From positions 62,001-126,000 of the forward strand of contig URFL01000007.1 in the NCBI GenBank assembly GCA_900547105.1: a stretch of DNA of 64,000 bases, written 5' to 3'. This stretch comes from an uncultured Oscillospiraceae bacterium. Lineage in GTDB: Bacteria > Bacillota > Clostridia > Oscillospirales > Acutalibacteraceae. The notes beneath the pieces were generated by a model that was not told the origin of the DNA, ran no database searches, and saw only the letters and a program-made list of their open reading frames with translations. Positions 24,817-34,061 of the stretch are shown here, one piece after another. Position numbers and translations under genes: made by a program. Numbering within the stretch: position 1 is the first letter of the stretch; every line of letters begins with the position of its first letter.

Positions 24817-25481
24817 GCACCATTTTGCTGGTGGAGGATAATCCCCACATTATGAAGATCAACCATACCTCGCTGATGATGGAGGGCTACGACATTCTGG
24901 AGGCGACCACCATCGCCGAATGTCGGGCAGCGCTCAAGGCACACGATGTCGACTTGATCGTTTTGGACATTATGCTGCCGGATGGCAACGGCGTGGAGCT
25001 CTGCTCGGAGCTGAAGCATTGCTACGAGATTCCGATTTTGTTTTTGTCGGCGTTGGGCGAAAACAAGGACATCATCGCGGCGCTGCGTGCCGGTGGCGAC
25101 GACTATCTGCCCAAGCCCTACGACATCAATGTGCTGATCGCGCGGGTAGAGGCGCGGCTGCGCTCGTCGAACAAGCAAAAACGCTGGTTCCGCTTTGCGG
25201 ATTTGAAGCTGGATACCGTGTCGCGCATCGGCTATTGCCGCGATCAGGATCTGGTGCTGACGCAAAAGGAGTTTTCGCTGCTGCTGCAGCTGGCGCGGCA
25301 GGGCGGCCGCATCCTCCCGAAGGAACAGTTGTACGAAGCGGTGTGGGGACGACCGCTGGCGACCGACAGCACCGCGCTGTACACCGCGATCTCCCGCTTG
25401 AATGCCAAGCTCGGCGAGGCGCAATCCGAAACGACTATTTCCTACCTGCGTGGGCAGGGATATATGCTGGAAACCGTATAA
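24813..25481 (+). CDS. OmpR/PhoB-type response regulator
   Basis: A 222-residue regulator coupled by ATGA overlap to the sensor. The receiver has VEDN at 7-10, the acceptor Asp in LIVLDIMLPDGNG, and KPYD. The C-terminal winged helix starts near residue 128 and includes LTQKEFSLLLQLAR and ALYTAISRLNAKL. It should bind DNA when phosphorylated by the 7TMR-DISM kinase. The large secreted collagen-like gene 212 bases downstream is an obvious candidate target, but that is inference from position. Confidence 0.93.
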   Translation: MSTILLVEDNPHIMKINHTSLMMEGYDILEATTIAECRAALKAHDVDLIVLDIMLPDGNGVELCSELKHCYEIPILFLSALGENKDIIAALRAGGDDYLPKPYDINVLIARVEARLRSSNKQKRWFRFADLKLDTVSRIGYCRDQDLVLTQKEFSLLLQLARQGGRILPKEQLYEAVWGRPLATDSTALYTAISRLNAKLGEAQSETTISYLRGQGYMLETV

Positions 25482-25529
25482 TTGCCGGTTGTCGGACAGG
25501 TGAACATACTCTTCTGAGGAGCGCGAGCG

Positions 25530-25565
25530 ATGAAGAATCTGGTGCTATTGTTTGTTTTATTATGA
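25530..25565 (+). other. 11-residue hydrophobic mini-ORF (doubtful)
   Basis: A 12-codon frame encodes MKNLVLLFVLL behind GAGGAG, and its stop falls just before the terminator hairpin at 25,569. It could be a stray frame, a degraded signal peptide or a tiny membrane peptide. I record it because the ribosome site is good. Confidence 0.3.
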
Positions 25566-25568
25566 GTG

Positions 25569-25603
25569 GTGCTGGGAACCGTATCGTTCCCGGCGCTTTT
25601 TTT
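25569..25603 (+). terminator. Terminator of the 7TMR-DISM operon
   Basis: An 11-bp stem with G-T pairs (25,569-25,579 with 25,586-25,596), a six-base loop and TTTTTTT. Confidence 0.85.
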
Positions 25604-25693
25604 CTTGCATTTTTGCAAGCTTCGCGATCGCCGCCCCGCGCTATGCTATACTGATAATGTCGAAGAATACTGTGCGGATAGAGGAGTGGGGTT

Positions 25694-28600
25694 ATGATGA
25701 AACGATGGATGAAACGAAAACGAACCTTGACACAGCGGATCGCAGCGACCGCCTTGAGTCTGGCGATGGTGGTGTCGTTGCTGCCGTTTACTGTACTGGC
25801 GCAAAACGATGCTCCGGTCGAGGGCAAAACTGAACTGGCTCAAAAGTTCAACGAGCTGATGGACCCGGGCACCCCGCAAAACTATGACCCGAACATGGCC
25901 AACCCCTATGGCTATGACAAAGGGCAAAAATTCCTGTTGTCCGAACAAAACGAGCTGCTGTTTTACTACACCTTTGACACCGGCAACAACGCCGGCAATA
26001 AAACGGGCAACCGCCATACCGCGTGGTACAACCGCTACGCCCATGGCGGCAGCGCCACCTTGCGCGATGACAATAAAGGCACGGTTCAAGGCGGCTTCTC
26101 CGAATTCGGCGAATACGCCACCACTGATGCTTATAGCTATGTGGCGGCGACGGCGTTTGATCCGACCGGAAGCGGACGGCGGGATCATGTGGCGTATGTC
26201 GGGTATGAAAATGTGAAGGATCGCGGACAGGGATACTATGTCTGGATTCTCAACACCCGCACCGGCGTGCAGTACGGACCAACCCGTATCTCGAAAGCGC
26301 CGGCCGATGCGTGCAGCTGGCTGGACAAAAGCAATGTCGATCTGTATGCCGGTTCCAACTTTTTCGGGATCGTGGCGGGCGATTTCGATGGCGATGGCAA
26401 GGAAAATCTGATCCTGACCGTGACCGATAACGACAACCGCTATGGCTTATATAACCTGTCTTTGAATGACAAAAAGAACATTATCACCCACGAATGGGAG
26501 GAAAAGGGTCAGCTTCACCCGATCTATGTTGCCAATCAGAGCAAAATGGGCGATACCAACGGCGATATGGGCTCGCACAAGCTCTCGGTCAGCTTGGCAG
26601 TCGGCGATTTCAACGGCGACGGCATTGATGATCTCGCGACTCTGTCCTATCCCAATGTGGGCAACCGGTTAAACGGAAAAAGCGACCTGCTGGATGCACG
26701 GTTCGGCTTGCCGTATGTCAGCGTCACCTATGGCATCAAAGGTGACAGCTATCCTTTGAACAACCGGCGCACCGGCGGCTATGTGACCGACGGCGAAAAG
26801 ACCTATACGCTGGATATGAACGGGATGCCCAGCGTTTCTGTCCGTTTTGACCACGCCACCTCGGTTTGTACCGGCTTGGCGGCGGGCGACATCGATGGCG
26901 ACGGCGTGGACGAGATCGTGACCGCCGGATATTATGCCGTTTCCTCCGTTTATGAGGAGAATAATGGCAACAAATACATGGGCTATGAATACCTGACGCT
27001 GGAAGACGACAAATGGCTGTACGGCAGCTTTTCGGCGGCGAACGGTTCGCTTTCCAACATCGAATACCGCAAGCTGGATCGTAACGAATGGTCCAAAAAC
27101 GGCGCCGGCGAGAACGATTGCGCCGGTGCCAAGGTAGCGGTAGCGTGTGTGGCGATGGATGGCAAAACCAACCCCGACAGCGTTTTTGTCAGCGGCAATA
27201 TCTATCGCTGCCAAAAGGATACCAACAAGCTGGATACATCGGACAAACTGGACGACAACGGTCAAAAGATCAACAACCCGTTTACACTTCCGTATTTTAC
27301 CGCTGGCGATAAGGGCGCCGAATCGCATACGGTCCCGAAAAGCTATCTCACCTCGCTGGCGGTTGGCAACTTTGAAGAAACCGATGACGGCAGCGAACAG
27401 CTCTTCTTTGTGGTGGGGCTGCAAGCCAAAAACGCCACCGTCAGCGATAAATACCGTTACTATTTCTCGATCCATTCGGTGGGGGTGAACTCCCGCGACA
27501 GCAACGGATTGGCAAAAAGCTATTTGTACGAAGCGGGTGGCTATGTCTATCGCAACCAGAAATTTGGGTTGGACAAACGCCCCAATGTGTTGGTGGTCGC
27601 GATCGACCGCGATGATGACGGCATTGTGGCAAGCTACAAAGAAGCTGGATACACCTGGAGCGATCCGAAGCTCATCACCATTTTGCAGGCTTCGCCCTAT
27701 TTTGATGAGGTGGGGGATTATCTCTATGACAGCCCGGAAACCACCTATAATGAAACGGTGACCTATACCATGGAATACGGCACCTCCAATTCCGTTTCCT
27801 TTGGCGCGGGCGCCACCTTAACTCTGATGGGAACCATCGGCGGCTTTGATCTGCAAACCGGCTACGCGATGGATTGGAGCGAAACCTTCAAAAAAGGGTT
27901 GGAAACCAGCGTCAGCCAGTCGTTCAGCGCCGGTGCCTACGATATTGTGGTGCTGAACCGCACACCGGTGTTCCTTTACAACTATGATATCAGCTATATG
28001 CAGGGCAACAAACGGGTAAACGACACGCTGCAGATCTCGGTGCCGCATGGTCCGCGGTATGAGCAGCTGTCCATCGGCGGGTATAACGAGTTTGTAGAGT
28101 ATTATAACAACAAAATCAAAACCGCCGCCGAGGAAAAAGGCATTGCCGCTGCCGAATACACCAAGTCGTTCCTCACCAAAGTGACGGATGGGCTGTATCT
28201 GGAAACCGAGGGCGATCCGTTTGGCTACTATCGCGACAATGTGTCCGGCGGGATCAATCCTGTGCCGGAAAAATACGGCGAGTCCATGGCGTTGAACAAA
28301 GTGGCGGGTATCAGCAGCACCGAGTATTCGATTTCCAAATCCGAGGGGCACGAAAAGGAAATGTCCCATGGCTTCTCCTTCGATCTGACGGTGAAGTTCG
28401 GGTTTAATGCCGGATTTGCGGAATCCAGCGCAGGTGGCTATGTCAGCTTGCAGTATATGCAGGGCTATACCACCTCTGTCACCAACAGCAAAGGTGTTTC
28501 CTATGCTGGTACGGTGATGGGGTTGAACGGCACCGCTATGAAGAGTGACGGCTTGAACCCCAACGCGTGGGGCTTTAACTGGAAGCTCGCCAAATGGAAT

Positions 28601-30211
28601 TCCAATATCAAAAACCTTGGTGAAGAAGCGAGCGATTATGTGCCGATCATCGGCTATGTGCTCACCGATGTTAAAGCGCCGCCCCGTCCGGTAACCAGCT
28701 TGGAGGTTGTCTATACCAAACCGACGCAGGGCACCAAGGCGAACTTCGACCTGTCGTGGAAAAACGGCGATATCGACGGCTCGTCCCGTCCAAAAACGGT
28801 GGGGTATAAGGTGTATCTGTACGATCCCACCGACAAGGAGTATGTGCTCATTCATACGATTGCGGATGCCGATGTGACCGCGTATACCTATTCCTGCCAA
28901 GCCGATGGGCGCGATACCTATCGCTTTATGGTGACCGCCTATTCCGCTTCGACCACCACCTCCGGCTCAGTTGAAAGCGTGGGGGAGACCGCGAACTTCT
29001 ATATGGGCACTGTTCAAAATGTTATCGAAAGAATCGAAAAGACCGGTTCCGACGGTTTGGTGGATACCTATAGCATTTATCTCGCCACCGGCGAAGTACA
29101 GACCTTTACTGTCACCAACGGCATTGGTATTGTGTCCATCGAATTGAAGGAAAGTGATCCGGCTACCGGCACCGATATTTATCAGATCACCCTGTCGGAC
29201 GGCAGCACCGTTCCCTTTACCGTGAAAAACGGTAAGGACGGCAAAGATGGCGTTGATGGCAAGGATGGCGTCGACGGCAAAACCGCCGAGTTCCGATTCG
29301 ACAGCGAAAGCGGATATGTGCAGTGGCGGTATATCGGCGAAGAGACATGGCAGAATCTGGTACAAATCGAAAAAGGCGACAAGGGTGATACCGGTGAAGC
29401 CGGTTCGGATGGACAAACGCCGGAGATCGCGGTGGTGGACGGCATGATCTGCTGGCGCTACGCCGGTGAGGGTGACAGCGCGTGGCGGACACTTGTGTCG
29501 GTTGCTGAGTTGACCGGCAAAGACGGAGCGGATGGCAAGGACGGCGCTGACGGTAAGGACGGCAAGGATGGCGTCGGCGTGGTCAGTATCGAAAAAATCG
29601 CCACCGAAGACACAGTGGATGTGTACAAAGTCACGCTCAGCGATGGCACTTTCTATACCTTCACTGTCACCAATGGCCGCGATGGTAAAGATGGCGCCGA
29701 TGGAAAGAACGGCGCGGACGGTCGCGACGGTGTGGATGGCAAAGATGGTAAAGACGGCACCAACGGGCTGAACGGTAAAGATGGCGCCGATGGTCAAAAG
29801 GGCCAAGACGGCACCAGTGGCAGCGCCGGAACATCCGGTGCCTCCGGGGCATCCGGAACCGCTGGTCGCGATGGCGCGACCGGTAAAGACGGAGCGGGGA
29901 TCACCGACATTCGGATTGACGACGATGGCAACTTTCTGTTTACGCTGACGGACGGCAGCGTTATCAACGCCGGCAAAGCAAACGCATCCGGTGACGGCAC
30001 AGTGGCTGCCTCCGCCACACCGTCGGTCGAGTCGCTGTCGGCGCTGCAGCTAAAACTGGATAGTCTGCAAAAACAGGTGAACCAGCAAGGCTCGTCCAAC
30101 CGTATCGCGTATATCGCCTTGGCGGTTTCGATCGTCAGTCTGTTGTGGAATGTGATTTCGCTGGTAAATGATTTGAAAAAGCGAAAGAAACCGACTGCCC
30201 CTGTGGCTTGA
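25694..30211 (+). CDS. Large secreted FG-GAP/fibronectin/collagen-like protein
   Basis: A 1,505-residue protein behind GAGGAG with a signal peptide (cleavage near residue 36, FTVLAQ). Four FG-GAP/VCBS-type units with DxDGDG calcium loops lie near residues 227, 302, 396 and 555. A Ser/Gly/aromatic beta section (about 690-940) has amphipathic hairpin character. A fibronectin III-like domain spans about 995-1,100. Collagen-like Gly-X-Y tracts (GKDGVDGKD) at about 1,178-1,200, 1,273-1,296 and 1,328-1,400 alternate with small beta modules (SDGSTVPFTVKNG; QWRYIGEETWQNLV). A coiled coil and membrane helix near 1,469-1,491 and a KKRKK tail end it. There is no LPXTG motif. It should be a surface stalk tethered by the C-terminal helix, probably for adhesion or glycan binding. 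Confidence 0.85.
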   Translation: MMKRWMKRKRTLTQRIAATALSLAMVVSLLPFTVLAQNDAPVEGKTELAQKFNELMDPGTPQNYDPNMANPYGYDKGQKFLLSEQNELLFYYTFDTGNNAGNKTGNRHTAWYNRYAHGGSATLRDDNKGTVQGGFSEFGEYATTDAYSYVAATAFDPTGSGRRDHVAYVGYENVKDRGQGYYVWILNTRTGVQYGPTRISKAPADACSWLDKSNVDLYAGSNFFGIVAGDFDGDGKENLILTVTDNDNRYGLYNLSLNDKKNIITHEWEEKGQLHPIYVANQSKMGDTNGDMGSHKLSVSLAVGDFNGDGIDDLATLSYPNVGNRLNGKSDLLDARFGLPYVSVTYGIKGDSYPLNNRRTGGYVTDGEKTYTLDMNGMPSVSVRFDHATSVCTGLAAGDIDGDGVDEIVTAGYYAVSSVYEENNGNKYMGYEYLTLEDDKWLYGSFSAANGSLSNIEYRKLDRNEWSKNGAGENDCAGAKVAVACVAMDGKTNPDSVFVSGNIYRCQKDTNKLDTSDKLDDNGQKINNPFTLPYFTAGDKGAESHTVPKSYLTSLAVGNFEETDDGSEQLFFVVGLQAKNATVSDKYRYYFSIHSVGVNSRDSNGLAKSYLYEAGGYVYRNQKFGLDKRPNVLVVAIDRDDDGIVASYKEAGYTWSDPKLITILQASPYFDEVGDYLYDSPETTYNETVTYTMEYGTSNSVSFGAGATLTLMGTIGGFDLQTGYAMDWSETFKKGLETSVSQSFSAGAYDIVVLNRTPVFLYNYDISYMQGNKRVNDTLQISVPHGPRYEQLSIGGYNEFVEYYNNKIKTAAEEKGIAAAEYTKSFLTKVTDGLYLETEGDPFGYYRDNVSGGINPVPEKYGESMALNKVAGISSTEYSISKSEGHEKEMSHGFSFDLTVKFGFNAGFAESSAGGYVSLQYMQGYTTSVTNSKGVSYAGTVMGLNGTAMKSDGLNPNAWGFNWKLAKWNSNIKNLGEEASDYVPIIGYVLTDVKAPPRPVTSLEVVYTKPTQGTKANFDLSWKNGDIDGSSRPKTVGYKVYLYDPTDKEYVLIHTIADADVTAYTYSCQADGRDTYRFMVTAYSASTTTSGSVESVGETANFYMGTVQNVIERIEKTGSDGLVDTYSIYLATGEVQTFTVTNGIGIVSIELKESDPATGTDIYQITLSDGSTVPFTVKNGKDGKDGVDGKDGVDGKTAEFRFDSESGYVQWRYIGEETWQNLVQIEKGDKGDTGEAGSDGQTPEIAVVDGMICWRYAGEGDSAWRTLVSVAELTGKDGADGKDGADGKDGKDGVGVVSIEKIATEDTVDVYKVTLSDGTFYTFTVTNGRDGKDGADGKNGADGRDGVDGKDGKDGTNGLNGKDGADGQKGQDGTSGSAGTSGASGASGTAGRDGATGKDGAGITDIRIDDDGNFLFTLTDGSVINAGKANASGDGTVAASATPSVESLSALQLKLDSLQKQVNQQGSSNRIAYIALAVSIVSLLWNVISLVNDLKKRKKPTAPVA

Positions 30212-30283
30212 ATCGGCAACATAACATAAATTATAAGAAGGACGGCGGCGCAATGCGGCTGCGACCATGCCGCCCATAGTCTG

Positions 30284-30317
30284 CAGCGGCTTTGGAACTT
30301 TCCAAGGCCGCTGTTTT
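30284..30317 (+). terminator. Terminator after the collagen-like gene
   Basis: A 13-bp stem with one G-T pair (30,284-30,296 with 30,301-30,313), a four-base loop and TTTTC. Confidence 0.85.
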
Positions 30318-30350
30318 CTCGTTTTCCATCTTTTTCGACACGCGTCAGCG

Positions 30351-30378
30351 TTGACAATTTGTGAAAATGCGGTATAAT
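30351..30378 (+). promoter_or_regulatory. Promoter of ssrA
   Basis: Perfect -35 TTGACA (30,351-30,356) and -10 TATAAT (30,373-30,378) with a 16-base spacer. The strength fits a stable RNA gene. Confidence 0.88.
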
Positions 30379-30406
30379 AACAAGAGCAACAGAGTGCCCC
30401 GTATAG

Positions 30407-30754
30407 GGGGGCGTAAAGGTTTCGACAGGGATGGTAAGGCCCGGTAAGCGAGTAGCGGTGCGGAACCGCTATAAAATCCGCAACTTAAACAATAAACGAC
30501 AACAATTCTGTTGCTCTCGCGGCCTAATTAGGCTGCCGTCTTTACCCGCAGTACCGCGGACGGGATAAAGGCGTCGATTAGCGGTGAACGTGAACGCTGT
30601 CTGGCCACTGGCGGCGTCATGACGGGGTGGCTACCGTAACCAGCAGCCTGCCGACCGGCGGCTGGTGAGGGGAATCTGAAAAGACCGGCTGCACTCGGAG
30701 AAAGCCGCGTTAAGCTGTTTTTGGACAGGGGTTCGATTCCCCTCGCCTCCACCA
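30407..30754 (+). ncRNA. ssrA: Transfer-messenger RNA (tmRNA)
   Basis: A 348-base RNA with the tmRNA tRNA-like ends: 5' GGGGGCGTAAAGGTTTCGAC and 3' GGTTCGATTCCCCTCGCC followed by TCC-A-CCA. The acceptor stem pairs 30,407-30,413 with 30,744-30,750. The tag frame ends NDNNSVALAA-stop (TAA at 30,525-30,527), and the terminal ALAA matches the usual ClpXP-recognised end. The resume codon by length would be ATA at 30,492-30,494 rather than a GCN alanine codon, since the next codons are AAC GAC AAC. tmRNA with SmpB releases stalled ribosomes and tags products for proteolysis. Confidence 0.97.
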
Positions 30755-30761
30755 GCAAAAT

Positions 30762-30806
30762 CCCAGCACACCAGGCGTCGAACTTGCTTGGCTGCTGGGC
30801 TTTTTC
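30762..30806 (+). terminator. Terminator of ssrA
   Basis: A CCCAGCA/TGCTGGG stem (30,762-30,768 with 30,793-30,799), a 24-base loop with further weak pairing, then CTTTTTC. Confidence 0.82.
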
Positions 30807-30843
30807 TTTGTTAAATGAGTTTTTATGATAAGGATGTGTCGCT

Positions 30844-31713
30844 ATGCCACCATGTACTTTGTGCCCGCGAAAGTGTGGTCGTCTGCGACCGGACGGCTTT
30901 TGTCGGATGGGGAAGAATCCTCGCGTGGCACGAGCCGCGCTGCATTTTTGGGAAGAACCGTGCATCAGTGGTACGCGCGGCTCCGGTGCGGTATTTTTCA
31001 GCGGATGTTCACTGCGCTGTGTATTTTGCCAAAACCAGGAGATCAGCACTGGCGGCTTTGGCAAGGATATTTCGGTCGAGCGCCTGCGGGAGATATTTGA
31101 TGAATTGATAGCGAGGGGAGCGCACAACATCAATCTGGTCAACCCCACCCATTTTACCGGTGCAATCGCCGAAGCGCTTGACAAACCGCTGCCGGTGCCG
31201 GTGGTGTACAACAGCGGCGGGTACGATCGTGTGGAAACGCTCCGTATGCTGGACGGCAAGGTGCAGGTGTATCTACCGGATATGAAGTATGCACAGGCGG
31301 AACTGGGCGCACGGTACGCCCGTGCTGATGATTATCCGGAGTTTGCGAAAGCGGCCATACAGGAAATGGTACGCCAAACCGGGCCGTACCAATTAGACGA
31401 AAACGGTATGCTGGTCAGCGGGGTGTTGATCCGCCATCTGGTGTTGCCCGGTCATCTGCAAAATACCCGCCAAGTGATCGACTGGGTGGCGCAAACCTTT
31501 GCGCCGGGCACGGTGCTGTTCAGCCTGATGAGTCAATACATCCCCTGCGGTGACTTGAGTCATACGCCAGAGCTGAATCGGCGGCTGACCAAACGAGAGC
31601 AGGATGCAGCAGAGGACTACTTGTTTGCTGCCGGTATCGAAGATGGATTTGTGCAGGAACGTGCCTCGGCCAAGCAGGAGTATATTCCCGCGTTTGATCT
31701 GACCGGGGTGTGA
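30844..31713 (+). CDS. PflX-type radical SAM protein
   Basis: A 289-residue radical SAM protein of the PflX/COG1313 group (homologues of pyruvate-formate-lyase activase). The cluster motif is CSLRCVFCQN (C-x3-C-x2-C). The N-terminus has extra cysteines (CTLCPRKCG), and HLVLPGHL and SQYIPCG are family-typical. It should carry a 4Fe-4S cluster and generate the 5'-deoxyadenosyl radical. PflX proteins lack a proven substrate. The start ATG is at 30,844 with a weak AAGGATG upstream. The gene stands alone between ssrA and the CapD gene. Confidence 0.88.
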   Translation: MPPCTLCPRKCGRLRPDGFCRMGKNPRVARAALHFWEEPCISGTRGSGAVFFSGCSLRCVFCQNQEISTGGFGKDISVERLREIFDELIARGAHNINLVNPTHFTGAIAEALDKPLPVPVVYNSGGYDRVETLRMLDGKVQVYLPDMKYAQAELGARYARADDYPEFAKAAIQEMVRQTGPYQLDENGMLVSGVLIRHLVLPGHLQNTRQVIDWVAQTFAPGTVLFSLMSQYIPCGDLSHTPELNRRLTKREQDAAEDYLFAAGIEDGFVQERASAKQEYIPAFDLTGV

Positions 31714-31825
31714 CATTTACAAGCAACACAGGCTATGAACAAACGATATTGAATGAGATATGGTGGTGCACTCTGTTTTATATGAAAAAAATCATGGATT
31801 TTGTCGAATTTCCATCATAAATTAC

Positions 31826-31854
31826 TTGCTTGCGAAGGCGGTGTGCGATATAAT
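31826..31854 (+). promoter_or_regulatory. Promoter of the CapD-type gene
   Basis: A perfect -10 TATAAT (31,849-31,854) and a weak -35 TTGCTT (31,826-31,831), 17 bases apart, 48 bases before the start codon. Confidence 0.6.
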
Positions 31855-31902
31855 AAAATTCGAGCAATTGTTGTATGGAAATCGAAATATAGGGGAATAG
31901 AT

Positions 31903-33864
31903 ATGCCTTCGTTTGAGCATCAGGACAGCCGCAGCACCGCACCACCGGAACAACACAATATGGATCATAAACGCCGGTCGCGCAAATTGCTGCTGGCTTT
32001 TTGTGATGTTTTGGTCATTGTTATATCGCATCTTTTCGCATTGCTGCTTCAGCATGATTTACATATCGATGCTATTTCTCCGCAGGAATGGCAGGCCATG
32101 TGGTTCGCATTGCCGGTAGATGGCGCTTTGTCGTTGCTTATTTTCTGGCGACTGCGGCTGTACCAAGGCGTTTGGACATTTGCCAGTGTGCAGGAATTGA
32201 TCAATGTGCTGCTGGCGACCATACTGGTAACATGGGCGCAGGTGGGGTTGCTGCTGGTTTGCTGGTTGATTTGCGGACCGTTTGTACACTTTCAGCCGTT
32301 GTTCTATGTTCTGCAGTTTTTCCTGCTGGTGACCGGCGTCGGCGGTATCCGCTTTGCTTATCGTCTGCTGCGGTATATCCATACCCTGCGGGACAGCGAA
32401 AAGCGTTCCAACACCGTGGTGATGGTGATCGGTGCCGGTTCCGCCGGTTCGGCGATCATTCGCGAGCTGCAAACCAGCTCCAAGATGCATTATCATATCG
32501 CTTGCGTGATCGATGATAACGCCTATAAATGGGGTAGCTTTATTCGCAACTGCAAAATCGAAGGTGGGCGCGACCGCATTGTAGAGCTGGCACAAAAATA
32601 CGGGGTGCAGGAGATCATGATCGCTATCCCATCTGCTTCGCGCAAGGAGATCAGCGAGATTGTGGATATCTGTAAAGAAACGGACTGTACGCTGAAGATC
32701 CTGCCGGGTATGTACCAGATGATCAACGGCGACATCAGTGTGTCCAAGCTGCGTCGCGTGGAAGTGGAAGACCTGCTCGGGCGTGATCCGATCCGGGTGG
32801 ATATCGACGAGATTTTGGGATATGTGCAGGACAAAGTCGTGCTGGTAACCGGTGGCGGCGGATCCATCGGCAGCGAGCTTTGCCGCCAGATCGCATCGCA
32901 TCATCCGCGCCAGTTGGTGATTTTCGACATTTACGAGAACAACGCCTACGACATTCAGCAGGAGCTGCGGCGGCAGTATCCGGATTTGTCGCTGGAGGTG
33001 CTGATCGGTTCGGTGCGCAACGAGCAGCGGGTGCAATCGCTGTTTGATACCTATCATCCCGATATTGTGTACCATGCCGCGGCGCACAAGCATGTGCCGC
33101 TGATGGAGGACAGCCCGAACGAGGCCATCAAAAATAACGTTTGCGGTACCTATAATGTGGCGCAGGCGGCCGGACAGCATCATGTGCGCCGGTTTGTGCT
33201 GATTTCAACGGATAAAGCGGTGAATCCCACCAACATCATGGGCGCTTCCAAGCGGTTGTGCGAAATGATTATCCAGATGATGAACAACCGTTACGACACC
33301 GAGTTTGTGGCGGTGCGGTTCGGCAATGTGCTGGGCAGCAACGGCAGCGTGATTCCGCTGTTCCGCAAGCAGATTGAACGCGGCGGTCCGGTCACGGTGA
33401 CCCATCCGGATATTATCCGGTATTTCATGACTATTCCCGAAGCGGTGTCGCTGGTGCTGCAAGCCGGTGCCTACGCCAAAGGCGGCGAGATCTTTGTGCT
33501 GGATATGGGACAGCCGGTACGCATTGCGGATTTGGCGCGCAACTTGATTCGCCTGTCGGGATATAAGCCGGACGTGGATATTGCCATCGAATACACCGGA
33601 TTGCGTCCCGGCGAAAAATTGTATGAAGAAATGCTGATGGACGAGGAAGGCATCTCTGAAACTGAAAACAAGCTGATTTATATCGGCAAACCGATCCAGT
33701 TTGACGAGCAGCAGCTGGAGCAAGGGATCGCGATGCTGAAAAAAGCGGCATATGACGAAACGGATCATATCCGCCAGATGGTCGCGCAATTGGTGCCGAC
33801 CTATCATCATGCTGTGGCACAAGCCGCGTCTGATGCGGCGACCGGCAGCTTGGTGCAGAAATAA
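31903..33864 (+). CDS. CapD/WbpM-type nucleotide-sugar 4,6-dehydratase
   Basis: A 653-residue membrane enzyme. The ATG at 31,903 after AGGGGAAT is preferred over an in-frame start 102 bases upstream. It has four membrane helices (about 25-140), a CoA-binding-like Rossmann domain (MVIGAGSAGSAII) and an extended SDR domain with LVTGGGGSIGSELC. The catalytic region is RFVLISTDKAVNPTNIMGAS, where the usual Tyr-x3-Lys is replaced by the Met-x3-Lys form typical of this group. It converts UDP-GlcNAc to a 4-keto-6-deoxy sugar for capsule or surface glycan building. Its lone position away from a glycan cluster is mildly unusual. Confidence 0.93.
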   Translation: MPSFEHQDSRSTAPPEQHNMDHKRRSRKLLLAFCDVLVIVISHLFALLLQHDLHIDAISPQEWQAMWFALPVDGALSLLIFWRLRLYQGVWTFASVQELINVLLATILVTWAQVGLLLVCWLICGPFVHFQPLFYVLQFFLLVTGVGGIRFAYRLLRYIHTLRDSEKRSNTVVMVIGAGSAGSAIIRELQTSSKMHYHIACVIDDNAYKWGSFIRNCKIEGGRDRIVELAQKYGVQEIMIAIPSASRKEISEIVDICKETDCTLKILPGMYQMINGDISVSKLRRVEVEDLLGRDPIRVDIDEILGYVQDKVVLVTGGGGSIGSELCRQIASHHPRQLVIFDIYENNAYDIQQELRRQYPDLSLEVLIGSVRNEQRVQSLFDTYHPDIVYHAAAHKHVPLMEDSPNEAIKNNVCGTYNVAQAAGQHHVRRFVLISTDKAVNPTNIMGASKRLCEMIIQMMNNRYDTEFVAVRFGNVLGSNGSVIPLFRKQIERGGPVTVTHPDIIRYFMTIPEAVSLVLQAGAYAKGGEIFVLDMGQPVRIADLARNLIRLSGYKPDVDIAIEYTGLRPGEKLYEEMLMDEEGISETENKLIYIGKPIQFDEQQLEQGIAMLKKAAYDETDHIRQMVAQLVPTYHHAVAQAASDAATGSLVQK

Positions 33865-33885
33865 CTTCACAACGAAAAAGAGTGT

Positions 33886-33925
33886 AAAAGGAACCGTGCG
33901 GCGATAGCTGCACGGTTCCTTTTTA
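33886..33925 (+). terminator. Terminator of the CapD-type gene
   Basis: A 14-bp stem (33,886-33,899 with 33,910-33,923) ending in TTTTT; the GC core is GGAACCGTGC. Confidence 0.9.
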
Positions 33926-33981
33926 GGTTTTGAAAGGTGTATAACTTAGCACGGAAATAGGTATATCGTACGAAAACATCG

Positions 33982-34007
33982 TTTCAACAGACGAATATTT
34001 GTTGAAA
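33982..34007. promoter_or_regulatory. Candidate operator overlapping the -35 box
   Basis: TTTCAACA (33,982-33,989) and TGTTGAAA (34,000-34,007) form a perfect 8-bp inverted repeat; the right arm covers the -35 TTGAAA. The same TTTC...GAAA form is found upstream of the paralogous regulator at 1,344-1,363. Confidence 0.45.
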
Positions 34008-34030
34008 AAGCGCGAACCGTATGGTACAAT
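34002..34030 (+). promoter_or_regulatory. Promoter of the second XRE regulator
   Basis: A -35 TTGAAA (34,002-34,007) and -10 TACAAT (34,025-34,030) with a 17-base spacer, 32 bases before the ATG. Confidence 0.78.
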
Positions 34031-34061
34031 AATTACATCAAATAGAAAGGAGGGGGGCGCT

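Noticed and set aside
29220..29900. Tandem GGTAAAGATGGC-like DNA repeats suggesting a CRISPR or a repeat array
   Set aside because: They are codons of the collagen-like Gly-X-Y tracts of the large secreted protein; spacing is not CRISPR-like and no cas genes are present.
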